Shown: piece after piece, positions 35,601 to 46,348 of the stretch
How positions within the stretch are numbered: position 1 is the first letter of the stretch
How the letters are laid out: every line of letters begins with the position of its first letter
Assembly: GCA_002633005.1 (NCBI GenBank)
Contig: NMRA01000358.1
Span: 311,213 to 373,212, forward strand
Length of the DNA stretch: 62,000 bases
Source of the DNA: Phoronis australis
Taxonomy: Eukaryota > Phoronida > Phoronidae
Reading direction: 5' to 3'
Program-made: the position numbers and the translations under genes
Notes under the pieces: model-generated
What the model saw: the letters and a program-made list of their open reading frames with translations, nothing else
Databases searched by the model: none
What the model was told of the DNA's origin: nothing

Positions 35601-37202
35601 TTCGGATTATACACGATGAAGATTTTTAAACGTCTTTGCTGGTAATTATTTTAGCGTCAAAGGTCAATCGAATCTCTCACAGGAAAATGTTCACGAAGGT
35701 TACAGAGAAAATTGTATTTAGAGTTCACTGGGGACGTCTGAGTCCCATGCACCCAATGTGCACATTTTAACGCACACTTTTGAAAATAACATAGTATTTG
35801 TGCTTAAATATTTCAATCTAAACAAGGAAGGCGAAATTCTGTCCGGTGGTGTCTATTTGCAGTGCTGTATTATCAATTGAAGTAAATGAGCTGGGGCCCC
35901 ACGCAAAAGGGAGTCTCATCAGCTCATTGAACTATTCAAAAGCTGTGTCGACGGGGATCCATTTAACTAAAATAACTGCAGTTTATGACCTTGGACGAAA
36001 TAGGAGGTTGTCTCGTTGTCACAGGGGCCCCTCGAAAGTCGGGTCGATCGGGCAGGAACAGATGAATATTGTGGACCAGGACAAGGAAAAATTTGATCGG
36101 TTTCACATTGTCACAAGAATCCTCGAACATTATNNNNNNNNNNNNNNNNNNNNNNNNNNNNNNNNNNNNNNNNNNNNNNNNNNNNNNNNNNNNNNNNNNN
36201 NNNNNNNNNNNNNNGTGGGGGCAGTTGTGGTGAAAAGAGAGAAATCAGTGCTAATGACGAAGGCTCACCGATTTTGCACAGCTTGGAGGTCTCGGGAAAT
36301 CTTAATACGACACTGCCCGTTTCGTCCACTACCAGTACAGGGAAGCCATCTATCTTGCAAGTATGGCTAAAACAATTGAATACTTATCTTTTATCGTTAG
36401 AGTGGTATAACGCAAACATGTAAACCCCTTTTGTGACGAAACAGGTTGTGCAAGAGATATCATTGTTTGTTTTTTGAGAACATTTTGAAAAGTTATTAAA
36501 ACTGGCATGTCTGCAACCCCTTGTAGCTGGAAGGACGATGTTGTTCTCATGCTTGATAAGGCAATAAAGAACCAGATGTCAGAGATGGGATCCAGATTCA
36601 TAATCGAAGCTGGATGCGACACCACGTCTCATAGTAGTGTCACAACGTCACCTGAGATCAATGCGGTAGCTTTCATTGATTTGTATACGTTTACATATAT
36701 CACGGAGATGAGTCAGAAAAGTGTAATTAATCGTTTTGTTTGAAGCCCTGTTAACTTAAGTGTGTCTAAGAAACAGGAACCTGTATTGACTGCATTGATT
36801 TATTTGTGTTATTGTTGCGGCACCGTCGCAAACCACAAACACATTTCTCAATAGATGGAGCAGTAGTCTTGTACACTTCACAGCAATGGGAATGTATGAA
36901 TGTTATTCCCTAACCAATCGAGTATTTCGAATGTTACTTCCATCTGTTAATCGGTAGGAATGAGGCGGACATTTGTGTTTGGTGGTCTTACGTAGAAGTT
37001 CACGCAATCAAGTACAGTCAGTATTATGAGGCATTTCATATTCATAAACATTGTATAGACACTTACATACCTGTACGTTCATCGGATCTGATTCCGTTGG
37101 TTCACCGATAGATACCACTTGTGACGTAGGAGCTAAAGTCTCCGGTGCCTCTGCAGTTGCTGTTGTAATTTCTGGTGCCTGTTTCGAAGAACCGCATCCC
37201 AT
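29374..37202 (-). CDS. KY/hillarin-like transglutaminase-core protein, 903 aa
   Basis: This belongs to the kyphoscoliosis-peptidase (KY) / hillarin family, cytoskeleton-associated proteins with a transglutaminase-like core followed by repeated beta-rich domains. Minus-strand exons: 37202-37071, 35401-35177, 34898-34666, 31773-29967 and 29688-29374. They join in frame. The N-terminus MGCGSSKQ predicts myristoylation at Gly2 with Cys3 palmitoylation. Next come a linker, the core start (KVRAIFRWITAQ, about residue 140) and the core end (LLNGCWRLIDPQW, about 240-250). The catalytic Cys position (KGDYPGLF) is Lys and the His position (SSWVAV) is Ser. Only the Asp of LIDPQW (about 248) remains, so it is probably not an enzyme. 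Four repeats of about 120-130 aa start near residues 336, 480, 598 and 723. A charged Glu/Lys-rich tail of 104 aa ends the protein. A hAT transposon and an assembly gap lie in introns. Confidence 0.88.
29967..31773 (-). CDS. KY-like exon 4: rest of the core and four repeats
   Basis: This 1.8-kb exon (acceptor ttgttttcag, donor ccat|gtaaat) carries HMGIHSVRVSGSVKG and the SSWVAVLLNGCWRLID core motif. It continues with TDPFVFIVDHLP and four related beta-rich repeats. The repeats are recognisable by openings like LGMSTITHHSC, MGLIPVTHHGG and LGIVRQSHKSSC, each followed by a V(D/E)(I/V) strand pattern and a later G.Y.L.(I/F).G motif. Confidence 0.9.
33090..33660 (+). pseudogene. hAT transposase fragment (two exons)
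   Basis: Coding remnants at about 33090-33274 (IIEPYKLIDTAVDEV, then RTNVPGETP) and 33514-33660 (SEYYRTVRKLFLDNLSQQL) join in frame across a 239-base intron with GT-AG ends. The motif order matches the pre-catalytic region of ZMYM/PRKRIR-like hAT transposases (RxNxPxxTPxEYYRR...FLDxL). The catalytic and dimerisation parts were not recognised. Confidence 0.75.
33670..33960. repeat. Direct duplication inside the hAT element
   Basis: Segments at about 33670-33755 and 33865-33945 share 'accaggccag', 'cagtgtac', 'atctggtccctc' and 'gcgaact(a/g)gtc' in the same order. This indicates an internal duplication of about 190 bases. Confidence 0.65.
34666..34898 (-). CDS. KY-like exon 3: N-terminal half of the transglutaminase-like core
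   Basis: The acceptor is cttctttag, the donor is gcaa|gtgagg, and it ends in phase 2. It encodes FDDLTKYLMEV, KVRAIFRWITAQ and SDKGDYPGLFIELCK. In active family members the last motif is of the form KGVCxGYxxLFxxLC. Here no Cys is present at or near the nucleophile position. Confidence 0.88.
35177..35401 (-). CDS. KY-like exon 2: linker before the core
   Basis: The acceptor is cggtatttag and the donor is aag|gttta. The exon has 75 codons, phase 0 at both ends. It encodes an Asn/Ala-rich segment with a near repeat (NNASIL, NNASIL), then PPPYPTPTAKIDVF and DYTTIDDYAAK, which leads into the transglutaminase-like core. Confidence 0.85.
36134..36214. other. Assembly gap (81 N)
   Basis: Run of N inside the intron between KY-like exons 1 and 2. 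Flanking sequence shows no coding signal, so the reading of the gene is not affected. Confidence 1.
37071..37202 (-). CDS. KY-like exon 1: acylated N-terminus
   Basis: This 44-codon exon ends in phase 0 at cag|gtatgt. It starts MGCGSSKQAPE, a dual-acylation pattern (Gly2 myristate, Cys3 palmitate), and continues with a Thr/Ala/Glu-rich linker. Membrane anchoring is inferred from this motif. Confidence 0.85.
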
Positions 37203-38690
37203 GGTTGTGAACAGCTATACAGAATAAAGAGCCTACAAAATATTGATATGTTCCAATTATTTCGGCGTGTTCTGCACGTCGCTACTGCATCGAATCAAGA
37301 GAGCAAGCTAATGTCATGGGCTGAGGAAGAACAGATTGCAGTGGAGACGCACAGACAAATGCTCATGTTTTCTTTGCTTGTGAGGTATGCAAGGAACAGA
37401 GGGTACAGCTTTTCCAGACACTCGAAAAATACCCCAATATTTATAAAAAATATTCTGAAATTCCGCAAGTTTACAGCAAAATTAATTTTTTTCTATATGG
37501 AAGTCAAGAACTCAACCCAAATGAAAATAAGGTTTTATTCGAAATAGTATAAAAATTTCTTTATAATATTAAATCTCTTTGTGTGGGTGGATAGAATTGT
37601 ATAAATGTGTAATTAATGAAAATGATTTATTTACTTTCGTAATCATATGTCATTGTAATCTTAAAAACATTTTTTTTTAATTTATGTATCTGTGTAAAAT
37701 AATTGTATACAGATTTCTTTTTATGTATTTGTGTAAAATAATTGTATATAGATTTCTTTGTACTTTTTAACCCAGATATAATGACTCTTGGCGCTTTCTG
37801 GGTTATGTATATTCATTGTATCGAAGATTTCGTAATAAACATTATATATATATATAAAAACAGACTGCAATTGGTATTTCGCGGCCCGACAGCTATTATG
37901 GTATTTCAGTGAAATACACTTGCACTTTCACCGCATCATTGCAGTGCTACGTAAGACTGACGTGCCTGCGATAGTGAGGACAGTGGATAAACCAACAGGG
38001 TAAAGCTACATACGAGTATAAATGTTTACATGGCCCAAGTCTACGCAAGCATGATAACAACTTCCATTTCTTCATATTTCATGTGCTCTGTTCTAGCAAC
38101 CCGCCCTGCAGGCACACAGACTCAGGTATACACAATGATCTTGTGACAAAGTTTTCAACCGAACAATAGTTCCGGGTGTCTGGATATCAACAACAGTCAA
38201 CTTATCCACCTTCGTAAGCCCTAAAGGGAGCTAGACAATACCATTGCAATTCGGTGAAGTTTAATCAAGATGACATTGTCACAATTGACAGTAATATGAT
38301 TTATCTAGACGATTTTTTCAAACTTCTTGGAATTTAATCAGTATCGCTCAAGCGCAAATGTGTAAAAACACCCAAACCATTACCAAGAAATCGCTCAAAA
38401 GCAAAGAAATTCCGACACGCCACTTCAGATCGTGATTAAAAATGATAAAGATTACGGTTTCTACCTGAAGTCACTAATGCACCTGTACGGTGCTTTTGTC
38501 GCAGTAGAGGTGATACAAACTCCAGGCCATTATTGTTACAACTATATCACTTCCTATAGCACGGTGCGGTTACTATTTATTGCCATTTTCTCGTTCTGAA
38601 GAAATAGAATAGTACAAGACTTAGGTTCACAACATAAGCACTGCAGAAAAAAAGCTTGTTACAATGACGTTTAATGACCCAGTTTCATTT
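37203..38690. other. Upstream flank of the KY-like gene, no gene seen
   Basis: AT-rich sequence with a tandem duplication of about 50 bases (tgtgtaaaataattgtata and flanks, about 37680-37760), and AATAAA followed by a short TA microsatellite at about 37832-37856. No coding exon is recognisable. The KY-like promoter probably lies at its left end. Confidence 0.5.
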
Positions 38691-38699
38691 TCAAGCTCA

Positions 38700-39890
38700 C
38701 GATGCACACTGGGACAACTTTATAACCTATAGTATACATGTAATGTACACTGCGACAACTGTATCACCTATAGTATACATATAATGTACACTGCGACAAC
38801 TGTATCACCTATAGTATACGTAAAATGTACACTGAGACAACTGTATCACCTATAGGATACATAAAATGCACACTGGGAAACTTTATCACCTGTAGTATAC
38901 GTAATGTTCACATCGAGACAACTGTATCACCTATAGTATACATGTAATGTACACTGAGATAACTGTATCACCTACAGTATACATGTAATGCACACTGCGT
39001 CAACTTTATCACCTATAGTACATATAATGCACACTAAGACAACTGTATCACGAATAGTATAGATATGATGCACACTGCGACAACTGTATCAGCTATAGTA
39101 CACATATAATGCACACTTGCGGAGACAACTGTATCACCTATAGTATACATATAATGCACACTGCGACAACTATCACCTATAGTATACATATAATGCACAC
39201 TGCGACAACTGTATCACCTATAGTATACACATAATGTACACTGAGACAACTGTATCACCTATAGTATACATATAATGCACACTGAGAAAACTGTATCACC
39301 TATAGTATACATATAATGTACACTGAGACAACTGTATCACTTATAGTATACATGCAATGCACACTGGGACAACTTCATCACTTTTAGTATACATGTGATG
39401 CACACTGAGACAACTTTATCACCTATAGTATACGTGCGGTGCACACTGGGAAACTTTATCACTATAGAAAACATGCGATGCACACTGCGACAACTTTATC
39501 ACCTATAGTATACATACGATGCACACTGAGACAACTTTATCACCTATAGTACACATACCGTGCACACTGAGACAACTTTATCAGTACCTATAGTATACAT
39601 GCGATGCACACTGGGACAAATTAACTGACTTGATCACTTTTAGTATACATAGGCCTACGATGCACACTAAGACAACTTTATCACTTGTATACATGCGATG
39701 CACACTGAGACAACTTTGTCACCTATAGTATACATACGATGCACACTGAGACAACTTTATCGCATAAAGTATACACACGATGCGCACTGGGAGAACTTCA
39801 TTATCACATATAGTACACATACCATGCACTGGGACAACTTTATCGCCTATATTATACTCATGACAACTCTGTAACCTAAAGTTTACCTAA
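38700..39890. repeat. 41-bp minisatellite, about 28 copies
   Basis: A 1.2-kb array of a unit of about 41 bp that includes tatcacctatagtatacat, ataatgcacactg and agacaact. Copies vary by substitutions (ctgtatc/ctttatc) and small indels. The unit contains CTATAG and GTATAC palindromes. There is no coding content. Confidence 0.95.
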
Positions 39891-40019
39891 ATGTACAATA
39901 CACATTCATAATTACTGTCTCGTTTTTATATTCCTTACTTGTTTTATGTTGTGTTCTATTGTGTTGTAGGGTAGCCCTCATTGAAGCGACTTTTGCCTTA
40001 GAGGATCTCCGGCTTGTAT

Positions 40020-40136
40020 CTGCGGCCGCCGCATAACTATCTGGAGGCCGCTACTACGAAAGTGACACTACGGAAGTCGTTCAATCTAGTGGTTTTAACG
40101 ATAATTAAGTGGCGGCCGCCAGATAATTATCTGGAG
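40020..40136. repeat. GC palindromes with a duplicated NotI-site motif
   Basis: GCGGCCGCC followed within a few bases by ataa(c/t)tatctggag occurs at about 40022 and 40112. The second copy contains two perfect palindromes, ggcggccgcc (40111-40120) and ccagataattatctgg (40119-40134). It resembles a small foldback element. Confidence 0.65.
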
Positions 40137-40778
40137 AGAATCAACCATTAATGATTTACTTTTCAAACGGTGAAACTAGTGGTCGTTAGCCCAGCCATTT
40201 TGCTAGAGTTAGGCCCTGTTCACACACTCCAATCTTTCATATACGACTGCTGGACCACTGTCTATTCTCACTGCGAATTTACTGTAGTGAAATGATATAC
40301 GATTTCAACTGAGGAACAGAAAAAAATACGGCGATCTGTTTCATTATTTGCTCTTGCTCAGTCTCAATGTGTGTGGAAAAGAATTGTAATTCATGTGCAT
40401 TTACGGGGAGCCCCTATTACATGGTTTTGCTGTCGAGGTACGTAGTGAACCGGGCGGAAATGGATGTGCCCCAACGTTCCTTTGCTCAATGCATTAATCC
40501 AGTTGTAGGCTAGCTCTGTTCAATAAGTGAACGTTGATACTTCAGCAACAACGAATAAACATGTTTTGCAATATAATATTACCAAGCTAACCAACTGCAA
40601 CATTGATCTCACAACGAATGACGTCAGATGAGAAAACAGACAAAGATAATTTGATCAAGAAAAAAATGTTTAAGGTAATACCCGGAGTATAAGGCTGCGG
40701 CCTTTTAGTAAAGAATGGCCGTGGCCTTACAATCTAGGTCACCTTCGTTTTTAGGTGTTATCAAAAAGCACAATATTT

Positions 40779-40806
40779 AAAATATAAGGCCTTTGCCTTA
40801 TATTTT
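40779..40806. repeat. Perfect 12-bp hairpin
   Basis: aaaatataaggc and gccttatatttt flank a 4-base loop (cttt). A diverged related arm (taatacccggagtataaggc) lies about 95 bases upstream, facing attaccc on the other side, so this may be the core of a longer imperfect inverted repeat. Confidence 0.75.
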
Positions 40807-42379
40807 GGGTAATATGGTCAATTTTTGGAAATTTGCAGATCGCAAAGTTTTCAAAGTACTTTTTTATCACCAACGGGTTACAACACGAATTCAGACTGTG
40901 TCAAGATTGTGTAATAATTATTTGGACTCTACCTCTGATGTCATACACGTAAAAATACTATAGCCATTCCCTATTCACCAGTTTGCCTAAGGATACTAGA
41001 ATGTCATTACTGCACAAATGCATGGATTGTCGTCTGAACGCTTTCGCCATGTTCTTCGTCATAGCCTCGTTGCCGTTGTTGTTAGTATGCCAGGCACCAG
41101 AAAATAACGTGATACAAATTGGGTTATGAAAACTTTAATAATTCCTTATTGGATAAAATATAAAATGACAGTAAGCAGTACCTACACATCCTTCAGATAA
41201 ATCAATGACCCCACACAGAGATCTTCAATTTAGTGTAAATTGCAGTAGCTCGTACAGCCTCGTTCCAAAGCCTCAAGATGGCGTTAATCGGTTTAGTCAT
41301 AAAGATCAGCGTCATCCTTAGGCTTGGAAACGAGGCTACAGCTATGCATCGTTAATGGAAATAAAAAAGTAAAACAATTTCATACCCGTAGCCAGGGGGA
41401 GGGGGGTTCTGTGGGCTTCGATAAAGCCCTACCCCTGCGGAAAATGTCCAGCCCCGGCCTATCGGTTAAAGATGGGATATAGATGGACAACAACAGCAAA
41501 ATTGTTGCAGCTACTGGTACTACTAACTACAGTGATAACTAAGTCAGAAATAATTTTGAATTTACTTCACGTAACCATCGGGCCGTACCCGGTCAACTTC
41601 ACCCGAATGGCGTACAGACGATTAGAGGAGGCTTTATGTTATTCATAGGCATTGAAAGCGCGTGGTGGCTACAACATAGGGTAACAAGGAAGTCTAAAAG
41701 TATATATGTCTAAACTTAGCTAGGCTACATAGCAGCAAGAAAGCTCCCAAAAAGCAGTGCCTTGTGAATGCCTTAAAATCAATCAAAAACAAATTAGCAG
41801 AAAGTAGGTTTGTTATCTGTTATTTTGATAGTGGCATAGTGCGGTAAAGGGCAGACATTTTCAAATTTCCACTTTGGTTGTGGATTGGTAAATGACATGC
41901 ACGCGTTTCCATTCTTTTCAATTCAGTACACGCCGATGATAATTAAAGGAGAATGCCACCCGATTTAAATAGTCATTTTTTACCGTCGTAATCGGTCTAT
42001 ATCCACATCACCTCGTATACGGTCGATCTTACCTCGCCAAGAGGTGTTTCGTTAACCTGTGAGGAAGGTGAGAAACGACGAAACGACGTCAGTGGTTCTT
42101 GGCAGTGGTGCCGCTATGGTGTGGTGTATCGTTCCCGCTTGTGCGAACTATGAAGCTGATTTTTTTCGAATTTCTCGAGAGCCATAATGCTTCGGAAGTG
42201 GGTCGCGGTAGTGACGAATGAAAAGTACGCCGTTAATACCAAGTATGAGGCCGTGAAACTTATCCTTGTCTGTCAGTGGCCTGCATTTTGTCGGATCGGT
42301 TGTTGGTCAGTTTTTTTTTGTCGTTGGCCATGAAAACATAAACAATTACAATGAATTCAAGGCGAGAGAACATAACGTT

Positions 42380-42625
42380 TTACATAACCTGTTTGATGAC
42401 TGACTCGTTCGTGAGGCTTCTGTTTGGTCCTCTGGGTATAGAATATTTTCGCCAGTTCTTTTTCTCAACCCTGAAAAAACATCGCCAGCATACCTTTTTT
42501 AGATGCAGTGCAAAATCAATATGGTCCGTGAGACACATTTGCGCTTTTCCAAGAATTCGTGTCACTTGCGGAATTTCGTGGCAGCAAACGCAAGCGTCAG
42601 TCGTTTCCATTACCGTGCGGTTAGC
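42380..42625 (-). pseudogene. P2X7-type ballast domain remnant (copy A)
   Basis: The frame reads METTDACVCCHEIPQVTRIL, then AQMCLTDHIDFA, ending with a divergent basic stretch. The CxCCxE followed by CLT.H..F pattern is that of the Cys-rich zinc-binding ballast domain known from the P2X7 receptor C-terminus and from many stand-alone invertebrate proteins. Upstream Cys/Trp residues are lost to mutation and stops. Confidence 0.65.
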
Positions 42626-42857
42626 TCATGGACTAGTCATTCAAACGGTTTTCGGAACTATCCATATGTTTCGTTGTCTATGCATGTTCACGGAACCTCT
42701 CTATTATTTTTTGATTAGTGTATTCCTGTAAAACCTAACGATCGACCTGTGAAGTCTTCGTCGGATGAGGACGTCGTCTAAGTCGGGATTGCGAGTTGTC
42801 ACGTTAACATTTAAATTTTGCGTTATGTTTGAAAATGAACTATTCTCACCCTAAACA

Positions 42858-43001
42858 ATGCTCAGTGGCGGATTTAGAGGGGGAAAATTCTTCTAGTTTA
42901 CATTTGTCAGATGGGGGGTGCGAATGTCTGACCGGCAAAATCCTGGCTAATACTCTGCCATGGCCCCCCTAACTCAAAATCCTAGATCCGCCCCTGATGC
43001 T
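42858..43001. mobile_element. 134-bp MITE nested in copy A, with 5-bp target duplication
   Basis: The inverted ends CAGTGGCGGATTTAGA (42863) and tcctagatccgcccctg (to 42996) are flanked by atgct on both sides (42858-42862 and 42997-43001). The ends match those of the larger hAT element at 32166-34600, and both have 5-bp duplications, so this is probably its non-autonomous relative. It has no coding capacity. Confidence 0.85.
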
Positions 43002-44257
43002 TATATTAAAGTAAAACAAAGTCTGTCTCATTAGATGCAATTTGTAATGCCTTGGAGTGAAAATGTTTTGAGAAGCCAACAATGAATAAATCATTGCGTT
43101 ACGGACTTTACATGTGCACTAATTAACTAATTGACCGGACACCAAGGCCGCCAGTGGGCGCATGCTAATTCAGTGTTTGCTGACAGAAAGCTGCTGTGAA
43201 ACAACAACTCCACTTTATATCCTATGGTCAGATGTTAGGGGTATCTTTATTTAGATACTCATATACATTGTTTGAATCAATGCTACTGTACAACTTTTGC
43301 CCTGACGGTTCTGTAGAAGTTAAACCTGACTTCGCGGCCCCCGACGAGCTAGTAAGTAGATTTGCAGTTTTGCGGCTAATTAACCTAAATAATCATCGTG
43401 CACATTTTTTCTTTGGCTTACTAGTATAGTCTTTTCGTGGCTGGAAGTTTAGTTTCTAACTTTGGCTGGTTTATGTTCGTCAGTGATGTTTTCAGTCCGG
43501 CCGCATGGGCCATGGGCCAAAGGGTAACGAGCCAATGGCCGGGATAGCACGCGTTTTATGTGTTTAGAACTGAAAAAATCGCAAGTTTAAAATTACAACA
43601 CGCAGCTATGTTCTCCTGTTTGTATTTCACGGACGAATAATTTGAATTTATCACCGAGCAGGCCTCAAACTCCCGCGACCGACCTTGGTACATTGGCACA
43701 CCGAACTTTGTAGGCTACGGTACGTTCAAATAACTAAAATGCGTAACAGCGAAATACAATAACACGTTTGTTCAATGCTCGATGTATTTGTAAGGGTTTT
43801 ACATCGAATTTTGATGATTTATTGGTGAAAAACGATGAATTCAAGCGATAAGCTGACACCAGTAAGCGGGTTGTGAACTGCTGAACAGACTGCATTCGAA
43901 TCTCTGAGGTCATTGCTAAATTTCAACGCCTCCGTCTCCAGCCAGGTGTCAGGTAAAAGAGCTGTACTTGCTGTTATCGAATGGAATTACTCGATCTAAA
44001 TTGAGACAAAATAGGTTATTTTTTTTGGTGGCATTCTCCTGTCAGTTCACCATAGGCAGTCCTCCGTTGTTGCTAAAAAATCAGACATTTACTCCGACTA
44101 GCATGTTCATATTTTAGGAAAAAGTAGGTCTAGACCTAATAAAAACTTTGGCCAATGAAGAAAGTCTTCTCTTGTCAATCAGAGCCAATAGCGCACAGCC
44201 TCGCAGGCGTCATACGAGCAACAAACTTGATGCAAAAGATTTCCAAGGTTGCATGTC

Positions 44258-44866
44258 ACTATTCCGAAGGTTCACTTCTCCGAAAATCCACTACTCCGAA
44301 GTTACTCCGAAAGTTCACGACTTCGAATGTCCACAATTCCGAAACAAGAACTCCTACAGTTCATTACTCTGATTGTCTGCTAATGAGTCGGAACTGGCAT
44401 GAGAAAAGTATTGTCCATTTATTAACTATTTAAAGGGTGTGCAAAATTTGAATAGTTCTTAAAACTTTGATTACATTGTTTACAAATGAGCTCAGTTCCA
44501 ATCATTGCCAATCCTAAATCTTGAATCTAACGACTCATAGAGTCTCAAGAAGAGACAAAATCGGGTAAGGACTTTGATGAATATAACGTGGTTGATAATA
44601 CAGAAATATTGATTTCCTCCTTCATGTTCTTTTAAAAATTCAAGCACGTACTCATTTTCCGTATTCGAAAGGCTTGCGGGCAATTTCCCATGCAGGCGTT
44701 GTTTGAGCATAGGTACACCACCTAGTGTATCTAATTAGAGAAGTGTCGCTTATTTTTGCAGGCAAAAGTATATGTGACACACTCAAGTCCGAAATTTTAG
44801 ATTTTTTGGAGTAGTGAACCTTCGGAATAGTAACTCCTCAGAGTAGTGAACCTTTGGAATAGTTCC
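44258..44866. repeat. Inverted clusters of an ATTCCGAAGGTTCACT motif
   Basis: Several copies of (a)ctccgaa(g)gttcac(t) and variants lie at 44261-44375. The complementary form (gtagtgaacc ttcggaatag, repeated) lies at 44808-44862. The two clusters face each other about 430 bases apart, like the ends of a small element with iterated terminal repeats. Confidence 0.7.
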
Positions 44867-45779
44867 CATTTCCAGCGATGTAAGCAAGTTAAGTAATACG
44901 CAAAATACAACCAGATCAAAATATTTAAGTCGATCATTCTCCGATTAAATATTTCCGCCCGAGTACGTGATGAGGTGTAATCACTCATTTAAGCACGCAC
45001 GGTTTGAAAGTTTGGCAGGGCCGGGGTAACGCGGGAATGCTCTCTTTCTGGACCACATTATGTCCGACTTTAGGTCCCATTCTTTGTGAGCAATCGTCAG
45101 GGCATCCTCATTTCCGATATTAAGAATTCCGTCTGATCTTGGGAACATAGAGCCGAGAGTCGTCGTTGTGTATACAGACCGCCTCCCCCCCTAGTTAAGC
45201 TGCGTCAGGAGCCTAACCGTGTGTCGACACTTGGAAGATATCAAAGGTCCACCGTACTAGAAATTCGAACCACCCCGCGCGCAATGCTGGCTATGGGCTT
45301 GCAATTGCTATCAATACGACAACAATCTGATAAAGGAAATGACATGGAATGAAGTATTAATTATAGAGAATTCAAGTAACATTTATATGGACCTGTGTGA
45401 GCAGCAAAAAGAGAATAAGCAGCGCACAGATCAAGCCAAAGAAGCAAAGTTTAAAATCAAATTCATCAAGTGGTCAGCGGTGAATGTCAATGAAGTTCAT
45501 TCGTTTCATTCCAAGTGTAATTAGCAACATTAATTATTGTCTATGAAGAAATTTGAACCCACCTATGTCATACATACAAAAGCCAGAATGGTTTTCAGGC
45601 AAAACCTTTTGCTTAAGAAAAACGGCAGCCGCCGAGATCCTGGTAAACTTAGTTAAAAACGAAAAACAAATAATAGAGAAATGCAAAATGTTTACAATTA
45701 ATGTACCACAGTTGGATGGCTCTCCAAGCGTTCTAGCAGCCATTATAGAAACTTCGAGTAAATTGCATAAATATATATA

Positions 45780-45870
45780 AATAAATGAATAAGTAACAAT
45801 AATAAAACTAATAACAATAATGATAATGATTATCGTTATAATTATCGTTATTATTATTATTATTGTGTAA
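45780..45870. repeat. AT-rich trinucleotide-like simple repeat
   Basis: A run of aataa, ataat and ttatta units with gattatcg interruptions. The two halves are roughly complementary (aataatgataatgattatcg then cgttattattattatt), so the tract can fold back. Confidence 0.8.
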
Positions 45871-46348
45871 TTATGTGAAAATATGAGCGCATCAACGTTA
45901 ATTTTCTCCCTGTGATATTTGTTATTGTGATCGTATTTTTATCCGTTGTTATCTCTATCATTCGTCTGCCTACATGTGTTTTCGTTTAACGGACAGGTAC
46001 GTGTATTGTTTAATGCAGTGTGAAATAGACAATTTAGGGAAGTACTCAGATCGTACCTGCACATAGTATTTTTTACGGTTTTTTTTTCGTTCTTGTTGTT
46101 TTCCGTGCCTTTTAGACCATGAAAATTCCTAAACGACTTGAAAATCTGTCTTTGGAATTTCACACTGGTCATTCGCCAGTAGGTGAAATTTGAAGTCTTA
46201 TATTTTTATATTCCAAAGTACGTCAGCACTCAATTGACACAAAACTCATCTAATTATGAAATGTTACCTTTCCTAGAGTTTTAAAGGTATGCTGGTAAAC
46301 TTCGATACACACGTGTAAGCTTACATGCCACTTAAAAGGGACTAGGTC

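Larger units (their letters stand above)
41943..44040 (-). mobile_element. TTAA-target DNA element, copy A
   Basis: It starts after TTAA (41943-41946) with aggagaatgccaccc and ends at 44040 with the inverted form ggtggcattctcct. It is the reverse complement of copy B (46353-47822) over shared blocks. One is a tract around tcgatcttacctcgcc, near 42030 here and near 47740 in B. Another is catgctaattcagtg, near 43163 here and near 47075 in B. It carries a decayed ballast-domain frame on the minus strand and a nested 134-bp element. The right flank is gtca, not TTAA, so that side has been altered. TTAA duplications are typical of piggyBac and Kolobok superfamilies. Confidence 0.75.
44041..46348. 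other. Segment between the two inverted TTAA elements
   Basis: No gene was recognised. It contains an inverted set of 'ttccgaaggttcac' motifs (44258-44866) and an ATA/TTA-rich simple repeat (45780-45870). Short open frames near 45339-45524 and 45553-45780 have no recognisable family. Confidence 0.5.

Noticed and set aside
36111-36370. Open frames spanning the N run
   Set aside because: They exist only because N was read through. There is no evidence of coding on either side.
38700-39890. Long repeat array considered as CRISPR or coding repeats
   Set aside because: The unit of about 41 bp is not a multiple of three, has stops in all frames, and has no spacers.
42351-42731. 126-codon open frame on the plus strand
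   Set aside because: It lies opposite the ballast-domain remnant of a transposon and shows no motif. It is a shadow frame.
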